Of a DNA stretch of 64,000 bases, positions 34,439 through 45,420 are shown one piece after another. The notes beneath the pieces are model-generated. The model searched no databases. It was given only the letters and a program-made list of their open reading frames with translations, and was not told the DNA's origin. Origin of the DNA: Allium sativum. Its lineage: Eukaryota > Streptophyta > Magnoliopsida > Asparagales > Amaryllidaceae. The stretch lies in assembly GCA_030737875.1 (NCBI GenBank), contig CM060920.1, positions 478,298,861 through 478,362,860 of the forward strand, read 5' to 3'. The first letter of the stretch is position 1. The number at the start of each line of letters is the position of its first letter. A program made the translations under genes and the position numbers.

Positions 34439-35376
34439 TATTGGGGATTTTGTGGTTTGAGACTACTGGATGATGATGAATGTCGTACTTCAGACATTAA
34501 GGATCTATAGGATAGATTCTTTCAGACAATAGTTCAACCCACCAAGTACAAACGAGTTATATAACTATCGACTTTCATGATTCAATAAATCCTTGTAACA
34601 GCGAAATCAGATTCAAAGTTTGTATGGCTTTGATCCGATCAAGAACACTCTAATATATAATTCTGATGATGCAAGAATCAAATAGATAAGAAGAGGAGAA
34701 GAAGAAGACCTAATTTGTAACGTTTTTGGAGTTTTTAACACTCTAGAGGCGTTACAAAACTACATCGTTTGGAATGCTTTTTCGGCGTCAGATTGGAGAG
34801 AGGAGAAAGAAGATGATTTTAGAAAAGTTATTTGAAATGCTTTTCTGTGTGGCTATTTATAGGGATGGAGGGAATCACCCTTCACCAAACGTTGCAAAAC
34901 GTTTTAAATTCGAAACGTCGCAACCTTTCAAATTTGCAATGGTCGGAACTGTTACAAATAGTTGCGCGTCCTTTTGTTTACAACAGTTCGGAAATAATTC
35001 AAAATGCTCGTCTTTATTTGAATTTAATTCGGGTCCATAATGGGCCCAAATTTGGCTCATTACAATTTATATTTTTTGTCCAAAAATGTACTTATTGGAT
35101 CAAGACCCGAAACTCGTACCCGACCCGGTTCGGTTGGACGGACGGCGATTGTGCGCGCGCCCGTGTGGTATATTGTTGCATGGTCTCCCTCCTCACAACA
35201 AAGTAAATATTTGGGTTCCCCAAGGCCCTAACACACTTGTGAGAAAGCCATTTAAGTACTAACATACTTTATTATCCTCCATAATGTAGGGGCAATTCCA
35301 TTTCCTCTTCCTTCTTTCTTTCTTCTCTCCAAAATAAACCCATACCCCAAAACTATGATTTGAAAATTTCACAACA
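34439..35376 (-). repeat. 5' LTR of the 6.4-kb copia element
   Basis: Partner of 28985-29931. Its inner end reads TATTGGGG on plus instead of TGTTGGGG, a mutated terminus. A TATA box on minus is at 34853-34862 (CTATAAATAG). Confidence 0.92.
34853..34862 (-). promoter_or_regulatory. TATA box of the copia 5' LTR
   Basis: Minus-strand CTATAAATAG, conserved in the other LTR at 29394-29403 despite overall divergence. Confidence 0.65.
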
Positions 35377-35381
35377 GTGAA

Positions 35382-36506
35382 CATGGTTTTTTTTGCGGAT
35401 GAAATGAAAGTTTGAGGATGACATTATTAGGTGTGTTTCGAGTGTTAGTGTAGTTTGTGTCTCTTCTTGTTTGTTTTACATTATAGGTTCGAGTTCTCTA
35501 GCTATTGCTCAACATGATGTTGCATCTATTATTAGTGAATATATCTCTTGTGAAGTTATGATTCAAGGGATATTTTATGGGTTTAGTTCTTATTTTCATC
35601 CGTATAGAAATGCTTGATTGTTTTAGATGGTGGTGTAGCTTGGTTTAGAAGCTTTTGCATATTAAGATTTTACTGGTGGAATAATGCGAAGGTGCCATGA
35701 TGGAATGGGAAGATTTTGTTTCAATGATGTGTATGGTGAACTCTTTTGGGAAGTTGAAAAAGCATCAGTTGCAGGTCGATAATTTTGAGAGGATTGAATA
35801 GAGCATATTGGCCTAATATTAATAATGGGTATTGAGAAGCAAGCTAATTATTGGGACTTTTAAATTTATTTTTTAAAACTATTGCATTGCTTCTTTATGA
35901 AGATCACTCCTCTCCTGTGAATTTAACCATACTTGCAAATTGGGTAAAGGAAACACTGAGAAAAGGCTTTGGAAATTTATTGAAGAAGAAATGAATATAG
36001 TGATGATTGAAGAAGAATTTAGAGTACAAGATCTTGAACTAGAATGAATACTCTCATGCTATCCATTGACATTTCAAATTCCATTACTAACCTATTTTTG
36101 ACTAGTGCTGAATGAGTGTATGTATCTCTGATAAGAAGATGATTAATTGAATGGACTGTTGGATTATAGATAATGGCTATTTATAGTTTTGATTCCTTAC
36201 TCTTCTTTTTCATTAGGAAGCATGCCCTTTTAGACTGTTCTCATGCACGAAACATCAATGGATCAAGTGTTGTGTTTTTTTTAAAAATTGAATATCCAAG
36301 CATATGGAGCTTTATTATTGTGTGAGCTATCGACTTGCTTTTATAAACAAGGCAAATCCCTTCGTCCTATTGAATGATTGATTTAAATATAAAAATCTCT
36401 CACTATTATTCCTTTATAAAATACTGATAAGCTTCAAGTCCATATTTCTTTCCAAATGAAGCCAAAAGGAGATATGGGCAAAATTTTGAGAACTCAGAAG
36501 ATTTAC
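35382..36506. other. AT-rich flank, no confident gene
   Basis: This is the continuation of the site into which the copia element inserted. Short open stretches on plus (for example around 35600-35760) show weak gag-like composition but no zinc knuckle or motif. I see nothing I can name. Confidence 0.35.
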
Positions 36507-37037
36507 AAAGGGGATTGTTAAAGGGACTCCACATTTGGTTAAGGGGAGGGTCAATTTTTATTTATTGTATAATTGTTATGGGGAGGACAAAATAAATTAG
36601 CCTCCCCTTAAGCATATAAATTAAAATTCTGATATTAACCCCATATAATCCTCATTAATATAAACCATAAAACCTTAATTAATGCTTACAATTTAATGCT
36701 GCACATAAAAAAATAAAAAATGGATATAGTAAATTGTAATTCATATTGGAATTGGTATGGTTAATTTTAAATAAATGCATAAACAAATTTTTTGATCTAA
36801 TATGTTGTATCGAAATTGTGTAATTGAGATGTTTAGCAATTCACATGTTTTTTTCTTGCACTGAGTTTACAAGTTAGGGCTTAACAAAGTGACGAGCAAA
36901 GGGTATTTAGGTCTCTTTTCCTTTTTTTTTAAAGAATAACCAGACCCTCCTCCCTTAGCAAAAGATTATTAAGTTGGAGTCTCCTTAAAATTATCCTCCC
37001 CTTAACCAAATATGGAGTCCCTTTAACAATCCCCTTT
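36507..37037. mobile_element. 531-bp MITE with 44-bp terminal inverted repeats
   Basis: The left end AAAGGGGATTGTTAAAGGGA is inverted at the right end as TCCCTTTAACAATCCCCTTT. The inverted match extends about 44 bp (36507-36550 and 36994-37037) with one or two mismatches. The interior is AT-rich and non-coding. Size, long terminal inverted repeats and lack of coding fit a miniature inverted-repeat transposable element. The target duplication is ambiguous because the ends are A/T-flanked, so the superfamily is not assigned. Confidence 0.88.
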
Positions 37038-38256
37038 AAAAATGCATCCTATGGATCTATCTTGTAATAAATATAGTTAATCTATCTATAGATTATGCAG
37101 TTTCAATGGAATTCCATTCTTATTATTTGTGTCTCAAAATAAAATTTTCTTTATTTCTATCAAATGGCTAAAACTAATAAATTCACCCAACACACTTTCT
37201 AAATTCTGATTGTGCACACCCATATTCAATACGTAGATACCACTTATCAAATCGAATGCACATTATTATGATTTATTTCCTTTCACTTTTCTGTAAACAT
37301 GTTGATGTTGACTCCAAAAGAAAAAAAAAAACCTTTAATCAATAATCCGAAAATATATAACATGATATCCTTTGATTAAGCTTCTACAAGATGAGAAACT
37401 GTATAAATGGCTTGGATGACACTTAAAATCCCAGATCCCAAACACATTACAAAAAATTTCCCAAAAAAAAAAACAAATTTCTGAATGTTATCTCAATCTC
37501 CAAAGCGGAATTTCAATGCTATGGGTTTAACGCATACACATGTACCAATACAAATAGAAATGGGTTTCCCTAGGATCACCATCGAATTAAATCAAATGAC
37601 ATAATTTGATGTACGAACAATCAAATTTTGTAACTTTGGTTAAAATGAAATTATTTATTTGTGCAACAGTTGATACACAAATTATAAAATTTTGACAATA
37701 GTCGATATACGAACCATCAAAAATTGTCTACTAGCTTAAATTTTATTGAATATGATTAAGTAGTTGTAACTCTAGTCTCCGAAATTTGGATTATTATATT
37801 ATAGCATATACGAACAATCATGAAGTTCCTATTTCAACCAATGCATTTTACTAAATTTGGGTATATATTACCTTATATTAAATTTGTCTTTTGGTTAGTC
37901 TTCATATATGGATCTATTATGATAATTAATGCATCCACATGTATAATAAAAAATTATTTATGCATTCACAAATGTATGCACTATATTAAGCAAGAATTGA
38001 AAAAATTGAAAAATTAGGGCATGTAAATTTCATATGAAGTTGACAAAGAACCATTTGTATGTTGTAAAAGGAAGGATTGTAGATCCTATTAGGCAATAAT
38101 CCTGGTGTAAATATTTGAATTTTCAACAAACATTTTTTTAATTAGTTTAAACTGTTAAAATTGGTGTAATAGTTGATGAAACAAAGAAATACAAAGATGT
38201 CGCTTATACAATCGACAAAGGAGAAGCACAGACTAGAGAAAAATCTATACTATCTA
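37038..38256. other. AT-rich spacer
   Basis: I see no gene, terminal repeat or conserved motif. An imperfect repeat of the word TTGATAYACRAAYYATAAA occurs around 37600-37720. Confidence 0.4.
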
Positions 38257-38289
38257 TACTACATTATTATTATTATTACGAGCGTCACG

Positions 38290-38314
38290 GCACGCGCTTC
38301 GCGCGTGGATTATT
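38290..38314. repeat. GC-rich perfect hairpin
   Basis: GGCACGCGCTTCGCGCGTGG folds into a 7-bp stem with a TTC loop in otherwise AT-rich DNA. The same motif recurs four times in tandem at 59856-59951. Confidence 0.8.
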
Positions 38315-38977
38315 ATTTTTAAAATATCAAAGCCAATATTTTAAATATTTCTATAGATAAACATAATCCATGGCATATTTCTTTGATTGAAAAAAGCAAA
38401 AAATTAAAGAAAAGAGAGTCTTTGTGCTATGCCAATAATTGGCATAATGCAATAAATATGGAAATGCATGAATAGATGGAAGGATGCAATTTTTACCAAG
38501 TGGGGCATATGCTTAAGATAATTAAAAGCAGACTGAAGGAGTGGAACAGATGCAGGCATAAGCAGTTTAATAATATTAAAAAAATTATACAACAAATGTA
38601 AAGGTATACAATAAAAAATTGATTTGGCCTACGAAGTAAATGCATGTATAAAATTTAATTTGCACCCTCTCCACCAATAATTAACTCATATTATCATCCT
38701 TTGGTATACATTTAAAAAAATTGATTTGGCTTACCAAGTAAAGGCATGTATAAAAATTGATTTGGCACATGAAGAAATGGTGGAGAATAGTAGGAGTAAT
38801 GGTGGAGTGGGGAAATGATGGATAATCTTAGGCGATATTTATAGAGTTCAAGCATTTAAAAATAAGGAACCCTCCAGTTGCAAAATTTAAGGTGATATTT
38901 TGAACTGTTCATGCACAGGTAACCGAATTTTAGAAGATTCAATGCTTATCGGAAATACAGTAAATGCTAGAAAAGAG

Positions 38978-39210
38978 CATTTAAAAATAAAAAACTGTCA
39001 AGTTGCAAAATTTAAGGTGATATTTTGAACTATTAATAAAGATATTAATGAATATGAGAATTTTAAGAAATTGACTGTTTCTAGAAATAGAGCAATTAAT
39101 ATTATAGGAATGAATATGAGAATTTTAAGGAATTGACTGTTTCTGGAAATAGAGAAATTAATATTATAGGAATGAGTATGAGAATTTTAAGGAATTGACT
39201 TCTGGAAATA
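38978..39210. repeat. Imperfect ~62-bp tandem repeats, first block
   Basis: Units contain GGAATGAATATGAGAATTTT, AAGGAATTGACTGTTTCTGG and AAATAGAGAAATTAATATTA. The block begins with GCATTTAAAAATAA plus CAAAATTTAAGGTGATATTT. A second block with the same order is at 39687-39935. Confidence 0.8.
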
Positions 39211-39298
39211 TGCATATATGATTAACATTTATATGGTAAGTGGTAACGCATATATATCCTTTTTCCTTCATTACGCATATATGATTTGTGCAATTGAT

Positions 39299-39320
39299 AA
39301 ATATATATATATATATATAT
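39299..39320. repeat. TA dinucleotide microsatellite
   Basis: About eleven uninterrupted AT units. Confidence 0.9.
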
Positions 39321-39686
39321 AAAAGCATGTATAAACATTCTCAAACTATAAACAATTTGGATTTCACGTTTATATGACCACACATATATGTTTATCATAA
39401 TAAATAAATAAATGCTTATCATAAAGCGCATGGTCATATAAACATATAAACATAAAGTATGCCAAGACCACGTACGAAGCGCATATAAGCATTTGGATTT
39501 CTAACGAAATTGTTTTTAATATATGCTTTAAATTATTTTAAGCATATATGTCTAACTTGATAAGCATGGCAATGAATTTTGACTGCTTAATATATGTTTA
39601 TATGATAATAAGTAAAAATAATTGCATTAAATTTCAAAAATAAATATTCCGCAAATTCGCTATATAATCCATTATCTACTGTAGGA

Positions 39687-39935
39687 GCATTTAAAAATAA
39701 GAAACCGTCAAATTGCAAAATTTAAGGTGATATTTTGAACTATTAATAAAGATAGGAATGAATATGAGAATTTTAAGAAATTGACTGTTTCTAGAAATAG
39801 AGCAATTGATATTAAAGGAATGAATATGAGAATTTTAAGGAATTGACTATTTCTGGAAATAGAGAAATTAATATTATAGAAATGAGTATGAGAATTTTAA
39901 GGAACTGACTGTTTCTGGAAATAGAGCAATTAAAT
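39687..39935. repeat. Imperfect ~62-bp tandem repeats, second block
   Basis: Same arrangement as 38978-39210, about 480 bp further along, so both the units and the block have been duplicated within the Helitron-like segment. Confidence 0.8.
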
Positions 39936-40263
39936 TTGATTCAGCAAAGAGGAAATGTAGGACATAATTCAAATAAAGGGCATTTTCGGTAGTGCGCGTG
40001 TACACCAAAAAAGTGTGACACCAAACCTATTCCGATTATTAGTAAAGATTATTAGTAAAGATTATTATTGTTATTATAATATATATATATATACATATAA
40101 TATTATTATAATATAATTACTAAGTTTGGTTTCTAGCGCATAGAAGCATGCCACGTCAACATTAGAACCGAATCGTCCCGTCCTATCTCTTTTCTTCCAC
40201 CTATGTACGGAAGTTCCTCATCTAATTGTTCTTCCCTCTCCCTCTCTCTTCTTAGCCTAACCC

Positions 40264-40684
40264 TAAGGGCAACTCCAGTGGTGCCAATTAAGGGTCCAAT
40301 ATTAAGCAAATCGTCTCTAGTGTTGAAATTCACCTTTAATATTAAGGGTAATTTTCAGGATCCAATTCAGGATCCTGAATTGGATCCTGAATACTACGGG
40401 GTGTTCTGGCGCCTAATAAGTAAGCGCCAGAATTCTGGTGCCTACTTATTAGGCGCCAGAACACACTATTCTCCGGTTTCCCTTCCTCCGCCGGTCAATT
40501 ATTCTTTCTTCTCCGATCATTATTGTTTTTTTTTTTTGTGAAAATATTCTGGCGCCTACTTATTTGGCGCCAGATTCTGGAGCCTAATAAGTAGGCGCCA
40601 GAACCACTGGGGAAAACCCAACACTTAAGGACATAATATTCAGAACACTGAATATTACATCCTTAGCCACTGGAGATGCCCTGA
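40264..40684. mobile_element. 415-bp Tourist/Harbinger-like MITE with TAA-type target duplication
   Basis: The element at 40267-40681 starts GGGCAACTCCAGTGG and ends with the inverse of GGGCATCTCCAGTGG. It is flanked by TAA (40264-40266) and TGA (40682-40684). The homologous locus at about 55812 reads CCCTAATGATCT with no insert, so the pre-insertion site is known and TGA is a mutated TAA. A 3-bp TAA/TTA duplication with GGG-starting ends is typical of PIF/Harbinger MITEs. The interior holds two long palindromes built on TTCTGGCGCCTA and TAGGCGCCAGAA (40402-40466 and 40547-40615). Confidence 0.92.
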
Positions 40685-41659
40685 TGATCTATTGGGATAA
40701 TCACAGTGCCTCAATTGTCAGAAACACCAGTGATGGAAATGTTCGTAATTTGGATTAGCTCAATGCCCATTGAATAGCCACCGCATGATTCACCACAATT
40801 ACTCACAATCAAGCTTTGCCTTCACTTCAAATCGATGGTGCGTGATACTACTTAGCCATCGCCGACTGGTCACTAAAAATAAGGTATCGGATAAAATTCC
40901 AATCCCTAAATTTTTGTCATCGTCTTATTTATACGATTCCCGTCCATGTGGTTTCTTTTTTTATGCGTTAGTCAACCAAGCACCATGAAGTTGGTTGCTG
41001 TTGTTACTGTGTATATAGATCAGTCGATGAAATTAGTTTCTATTATCTTGGGGATGACATAAGTTTAATCGATTGGAAAAAGTGAGGATGAAGAGTTCAA
41101 ATTGCTTATTAAACGCAAATCAAAATCTAAAAAATGAGCGATGATAATATTTTGATATATAATAAGTTTGAGTATTAGCAGCATTGGAAGATTCTAAATA
41201 TATTTTTATTAAGGAGAGGTTTTTGATGCAGGCAGACCAACTAAGGAAGATGAAGATAATTCTGAGTAGCATATACTATTTACCAGCAACAAAGATATGC
41301 GATGAAACATGCATGGTTTTGACCAATATTCACAGTAGTCTGGGTCATGAAGAAGAAGAATCAGGGAACTATTTGGGAAAACTCTGTGAATGTTTCTTAA
41401 TGCTTGAGAAACAATGAGGAGTGGGTCAGGAGGTGTTGATGAAGCAGGTCCATGTTAGGATAATTCACGATTTCTATAGTATCCTAACAATCGTGAATTG
41501 CCAATTTTTTTATAATAACAATAGTAAAGGAATGGTATACAGTTTGCTTTTTAGGTCAACTATTTTTGATCGGTTTTTTTTCCCATGTGCACAACCCAAA
41601 ATTTGAAGGATTATGCGAGTAATAATTTAGTTGGTTAATGAAAATAAATTTGCTTGCAG

Positions 41660-41757
41660 ATTAGGAGTGCAATTTGAGATCAAAAGATTTTACAAGAAGG
41701 TATGGATTTGGAATTCCTTCCATTGACATTTACTTTCCTCAGGCCTGTATTCAATAG
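41660..41757 (+). other. Exon-like block, copy 1 of locus A
   Basis: ATTAGGAGTGCAATTTGAGA to CTGTATTCAATAG, with splice-acceptor-like TTTGCTTGCAG before and GTAATTATG after. An internal AAGAAG/GTATGG could be an alternative donor. It has an early TAG in one frame. Confidence 0.5.
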
Positions 41758-42391
41758 GTAATTATGCTTTGCGTGCTTATCTTGAATTTTATATCATTGT
41801 TTGTTAAAAACAAAGAAAAAAGTTTGTTGTTGTTCAGATTTCAATGTAAGAATCAATTGACTCAACTAATTACACGGTACTTGCATTACATTTTGTACTT
41901 TATGATTTAATTTCTACCTTCTAAGGATGAAATGATCATATATTTTGGTTTATTAAGTTGACTATACATTCTTTTACATAAAATTACCTACCTTCTACGT
42001 AATAAACATATTGAAATTCATCTTTAAGTGGAAAATTTAGTTTGGAATATGTATTTATTTTCCATAGCTTTATGAAACTGATTTAATTGTATGTCTCATT
42101 TTTGTTATATTATTTACTCGTAAAAATACATTGGTCGCCAACTTAATAACGTTGAACGATTAATTTTATTATACGTCTAAAACGTACATTATTCATTTTT
42201 GGTGATATTATCAGCTATATATATATGTCAGTTTATGCATTGTTGCATCCATTTTTTCTATTTAAATTTTTATTTTTCATTCCTAAAGGCAATTTATCTC
42301 GATAGTGCAAGCTTTACTGAGATTACAGCATAATGGTTTATATCAAATGGTTGTCTTTGATTTAAAATGATAAAAGTAAATTTGCTTGCAG

Positions 42392-42489
42392 ATTGGGAGC
42401 GCGATTTGAGATCAAAAGATTTTGCAAGAAGGTATCGGTTTGGAAATCCTTCCATTGACATTTACTTCCTTCAGACCTATATTCAATAG
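42392..42489 (+). other. Exon-like block, copy 2 of locus A
   Basis: This is the most open copy. From the G of the preceding AG it can be read as DWERDLRSKDFARRYRFGNP, which ends at a stop in CAATAG. It lies 732 bp after copy 1 and shares upstream intron-like sequence, so the unit was tandemly duplicated. Confidence 0.5.
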
Positions 42490-42620
42490 GTAATTATGTT
42501 TGGGTATACGATTTTATATTCGAATCATATTAGTTTAAATATTCGTAATATCAAAATCTTTAAAGAGTTTTAAATTAACCTTCGTTAATTGTTTTAATTA
42601 AAAAGGCCAAGTAATGCAGA

Positions 42621-42625
42621 GTACT
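42621..42625. repeat. Target-site duplication GTACT, left copy
   Basis: GTACT precedes TGTGACGG and recurs at 52613-52617 after the other LTR end. Confidence 0.95.
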
Positions 42626-45263
42626 TGTGACGGACTGCCCCGCACCAACCGACATTTACTCCAAAAGTGCGCTGTACACATGTCCAGTTTGCACGGGACG
42701 GATCGTCAGAAGAAAAAGGGAAGAAGGAAATGAACTAACAAGGAACCTGTAGAATGTCTCACAGCGCATGGAACAAAATATAATAACAACATACTTGACA
42801 TAAAACAGGTGAGACGATGCATAAGCTGAAAACAAACTAACATAGCAGCGGAAAATCCAAGTACATCTTATGATCCAAAGCTAAAATTATTACAACTTTT
42901 CAAACTGTCTCAAAAACAAAAGCAAGATAAAGGAGGTACACTACTAATGCCCAAGTAGCGACCACCAACGACACAGGGAGAATATCTATATATCATACGT
43001 GGAAGCCTCCTGCTCGCCTCCGAATCAGCTACTCGCGCATCACCAGCTAACCTGTCTCTAGTCTGCTCGTGTGAGCACCCAAAGTAATAAGAGGATACAT
43101 AAAACTCTGGGTCAGACATAAAGACTGGTATGAGCGATAAGTATCTAAACAGAACAATAACAGGTAGACTAAAACATACCTGAACCTGGACCTGCAACCA
43201 AAGAGTTAGCACTACATACTGTACAACACTCTAAGGTGCCATTTCAAATGGTGTAAAGATAACGGGGGTGGGGGTGTGCATGTCATAGTGATGGCAAACA
43301 ATCAAACATAGCATCCATCCTCACAACTCTCACTCAGTGCGTAAAGCATACGATATTCACCACTTCGATCACCCAACATACCTTGCTATGATCACTCTGC
43401 CCCATGAAGTCATAAATGGCTTCACTGCACTGATACATAGCCACTAATCCTTTGCTATGTCCACTTTGTCCCATGGAGTCGCAATGACCCCACTGCACTG
43501 GCTCATAGCCTTACTAATCCTTTACTATGTCCACTCTGCCCCATGGAGTCACAATGACCCCACTGCACTGGCTCATAGTCTTACTACGCATCACTTTTCC
43601 CCTCGAGTCATATTGATCACTCTACTGCACTGATAACGTAGTCTTGCTACCATCACCTTGCCTCTCGAGTCATAATGACTCTACTGCACTGATAAGTAGT
43701 CCATCATCCATTTTTAGTGGTGAATCGAAGTTATGAACGTCGACAACTCCTTAGCACACGTCCCGCAGCAAAGTCCAACCATGAAGTGAACTCATTGGTT
43801 CCCAAATGGATCCTGAGCTCTAACTTCCATTTGGACTACCTTTGCATCTCGGGTTATTGGTCATCACCGGATCAGTTCGGATCCCCTCTTAGCCATCAGT
43901 TCGGTTCGGATCGGAGTGCTCCTTCTTCTCTGGATCGTATCGGGTCATCCTCACTTCAGCGGATCGGATCGAGTCTCCACGTCCACTCGCTATCATCGGC
44001 TCGGGTCGGGGTCCTCCAGTTTGCCACAGTTCGGATCGGATTCTTCTAATCAACTCGGGTCGGGTCGTAGTCTCCAAGCCTCGCCGTAGCACTTCAGTTC
44101 AGATCGGGGTACCAGGGCGGACCGGGTCGGAGAACACCAGGCGGGTCGGATCGGACGATGCATGCCACGAGAAGAGCGAATAGATCGAGGAATGAAGTAT
44201 GGGAGCGGATCGGGTCCTCCCTCCGTTCCGATCCGGATCGGTCTGTTTTCTGCACTTTTCCAGCAAGCAGTTTTACGCCACTCGACAGCGTTTTCGACTA
44301 TTCCAACTATTCTAATCAATCACAAAGCATACCATACAGTCATAGCAACATGCATAATCAACCACAAACATCAAAACAACAATATAATAGGTTAAAATGG
44401 ATCAAACCTAGCCAAAACCCCATATTTCCCCTTAAGCATGTTTAGGTGAAACTAATGATATGATTAGCAAAACTTAACCAAATTAACCCAAATTCATATC
44501 AGAGGTCTAAAACATCATTTCGAATTTTATAAATATTTTTTTCAGAATTTTATCATATTTAAATTCGCTAATTAACACTAATTACCCTTAATTAGCCATA
44601 ATTAGTGAGGAACTATGCAAATCACTCACCTTAGCCACAAATAAACTTAGATCTGAAATAAATCTCTGATTTGATGCGAATCCCAATGCTAAACAGCAGC
44701 TCCAATGTTGATTTGGTGTAGATCTCCCTTGATTTGATGTTGTTAAGCTTAATCCTTGATTAGAAGATGATTTGGAGGTGATTTAGAGGTTGGAGGCCAT
44801 TTTTAGGGTTTCTAAGAGGTAAGTGGAGGCTAGAAAACTGAAATGGAATGAATCTCTAACTCCTTTCAGCCTCCCCATAACCCTAATCCCGAAATGGGTT
44901 ATGGGCCCATTCACTAATCACCCTATTTGGCCCGGTTAAGCTGTTTTTCACCTTCCAAACCTTATTTCAGCCATATCTCCCAAATGGTAAGTCTGTTTTT
45001 CACATATGACCACTTTACGGAAAGGTAAACCATCAAACGAATCTAATGGAAGTGGTTTCAGGTCAAAATTCCTTTCCAATCAAAAGTTATGGCCAAAACA
45101 AGATCATCTAGGGGTAAAACGGTCATTTAAAAATCGACAAAAATCATGAACATGGGAAATGGGTCTAATGGTTGTTTCCCAAAGTTACATGACCATACGA
45201 CTTCATATGGGAAAGAAATAAATATTCTACGATACTCCGATGCGTAGAATGCGGGTTGTTACA
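42626..45263 (-). repeat. 3' LTR of the chromovirus
   Basis: Read on plus it runs from TGTGACGGACTGCCCC to GGGTTGTTACA. It contains about five ~65-bp tandem units (43380-43705) and a stretch with many GGATCGG words (43840-44240). Frames 42910-43212, 43717-44049 and 44050-44319 are repeated in the other LTR and are not genes. Confidence 0.96.
43380..43705. repeat. ~65-bp tandem repeat inside the 3' LTR
   Basis: Units share TGCCCCATGGAGTCACAATG, then ACTCCACTGCACTG-like and CATAGYCTTACTA words. About five diverged units are visible, matching 50740-51065 in the 5' LTR. Confidence 0.85.
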
Positions 45264-45282
45264 TTCTCCCCCCCTTAAGAAA
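45264..45282 (-). other. Polypurine tract of the chromovirus
   Basis: On minus, TTCTTAAGGGGGGGAGAA lies directly before the LTR start TGTAACAACCC and follows the typical GAATTTCGGGGGCGAAA block. Confidence 0.92.
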
Positions 45283-45420
45283 TTTCGCCCCCGAAATTCC
45301 CTAACCAAAACACACAAAGGGTCCCGCATGCCTATCACCCATAAAACAACAATCAAGCATGCAAAACAAGCAAAACAAGTCTGTCCTAGCATGCGGAATA
45401 ACTAAATTACAAGGTAAATC

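Larger units (their letters stand above)
28985..35376 (-). mobile_element. Full-length decayed Ty1/copia retrotransposon (6.4 kb)
   Basis: LTRs at 28985-29931 (947 bp) and 34439-35376 (938 bp) enclose 4507 bp with gag, protease, integrase, reverse transcriptase and RNase H in copia order on the minus strand. Flanks GTGTA (28980-28984) and GTGAA (35377-35381) are a one-mismatch target duplication. A polypurine tract (minus ATGGGGGAGAT) adjoins the 3' LTR at 29932. The LTRs differ at many positions, and the coding region has numerous stops and frameshifts, so this is an old, dead copy. The gag start lies only 24 bp from the LTR, and no canonical tRNA primer site can be recognised there. The lineage within copia was not determined. 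Confidence 0.92.
38257..40060. mobile_element. Helitron-like or TIR-like non-autonomous segment
   Basis: The left end TCTATACTACATTATTATT is followed within 45 bp by a perfect 7-bp-stem hairpin CACGCGCTTCGCGCGTG. The right end near 39995-40060 carries CAAACCTATTCCGATTATTA and two copies of TTAGTAAAGATTA, an imperfect inverse of the left end. TCTATACTA ends and a CACGCGCTTCGCGCGTG-type hairpin are features I associate with plant Helitron derivatives. I found no rolling-circle replicase or helicase and no clear CTRR terminus, so the assignment is tentative. Confidence 0.4.
40167..42620 (+). other. Low-copy gene-like locus, copy A (interrupted by a MITE)
   Basis: This locus recurs at 55717-58070 with high similarity. 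Copy A begins with a pyrimidine-rich leader-like stretch ending in CCTAACCCTAA, then the 415-bp MITE. An open segment at about 41184-41417 (EDSKYIFIKERF, ADQLRKMKIILSSIYYLP, YLGKLCECFLMLEKQ) follows. Then come two copies of a ~98-bp exon-like block at 41660-41757 and 42392-42489, each preceded by TTTGCTTGCAG and followed by GTAATTATG. The protein is not recognised, and frames are broken in both copies, so this is either a decayed gene or a non-coding transcribed locus. It is truncated on the right by the chromovirus. Confidence 0.5.

Noticed and set aside
35600..35780. Possible gypsy gag fragment
   Set aside because: The weak composition-based resemblance (tryptophan-rich block) has no zinc knuckle and several stops. 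It is not enough to call.
42910..43212. 100-residue minus-strand frame repeated at 50274-50576
   Set aside because: It is LTR sequence without a motif. The duplication reflects the LTR pair, not a gene family.
43717..44049. 110-residue frame repeated at 51078-51410
   Set aside because: It lies in the non-coding LTR of the chromovirus and is caused by the GGATCGG-rich tract. Both copies exist only because LTRs are paired.
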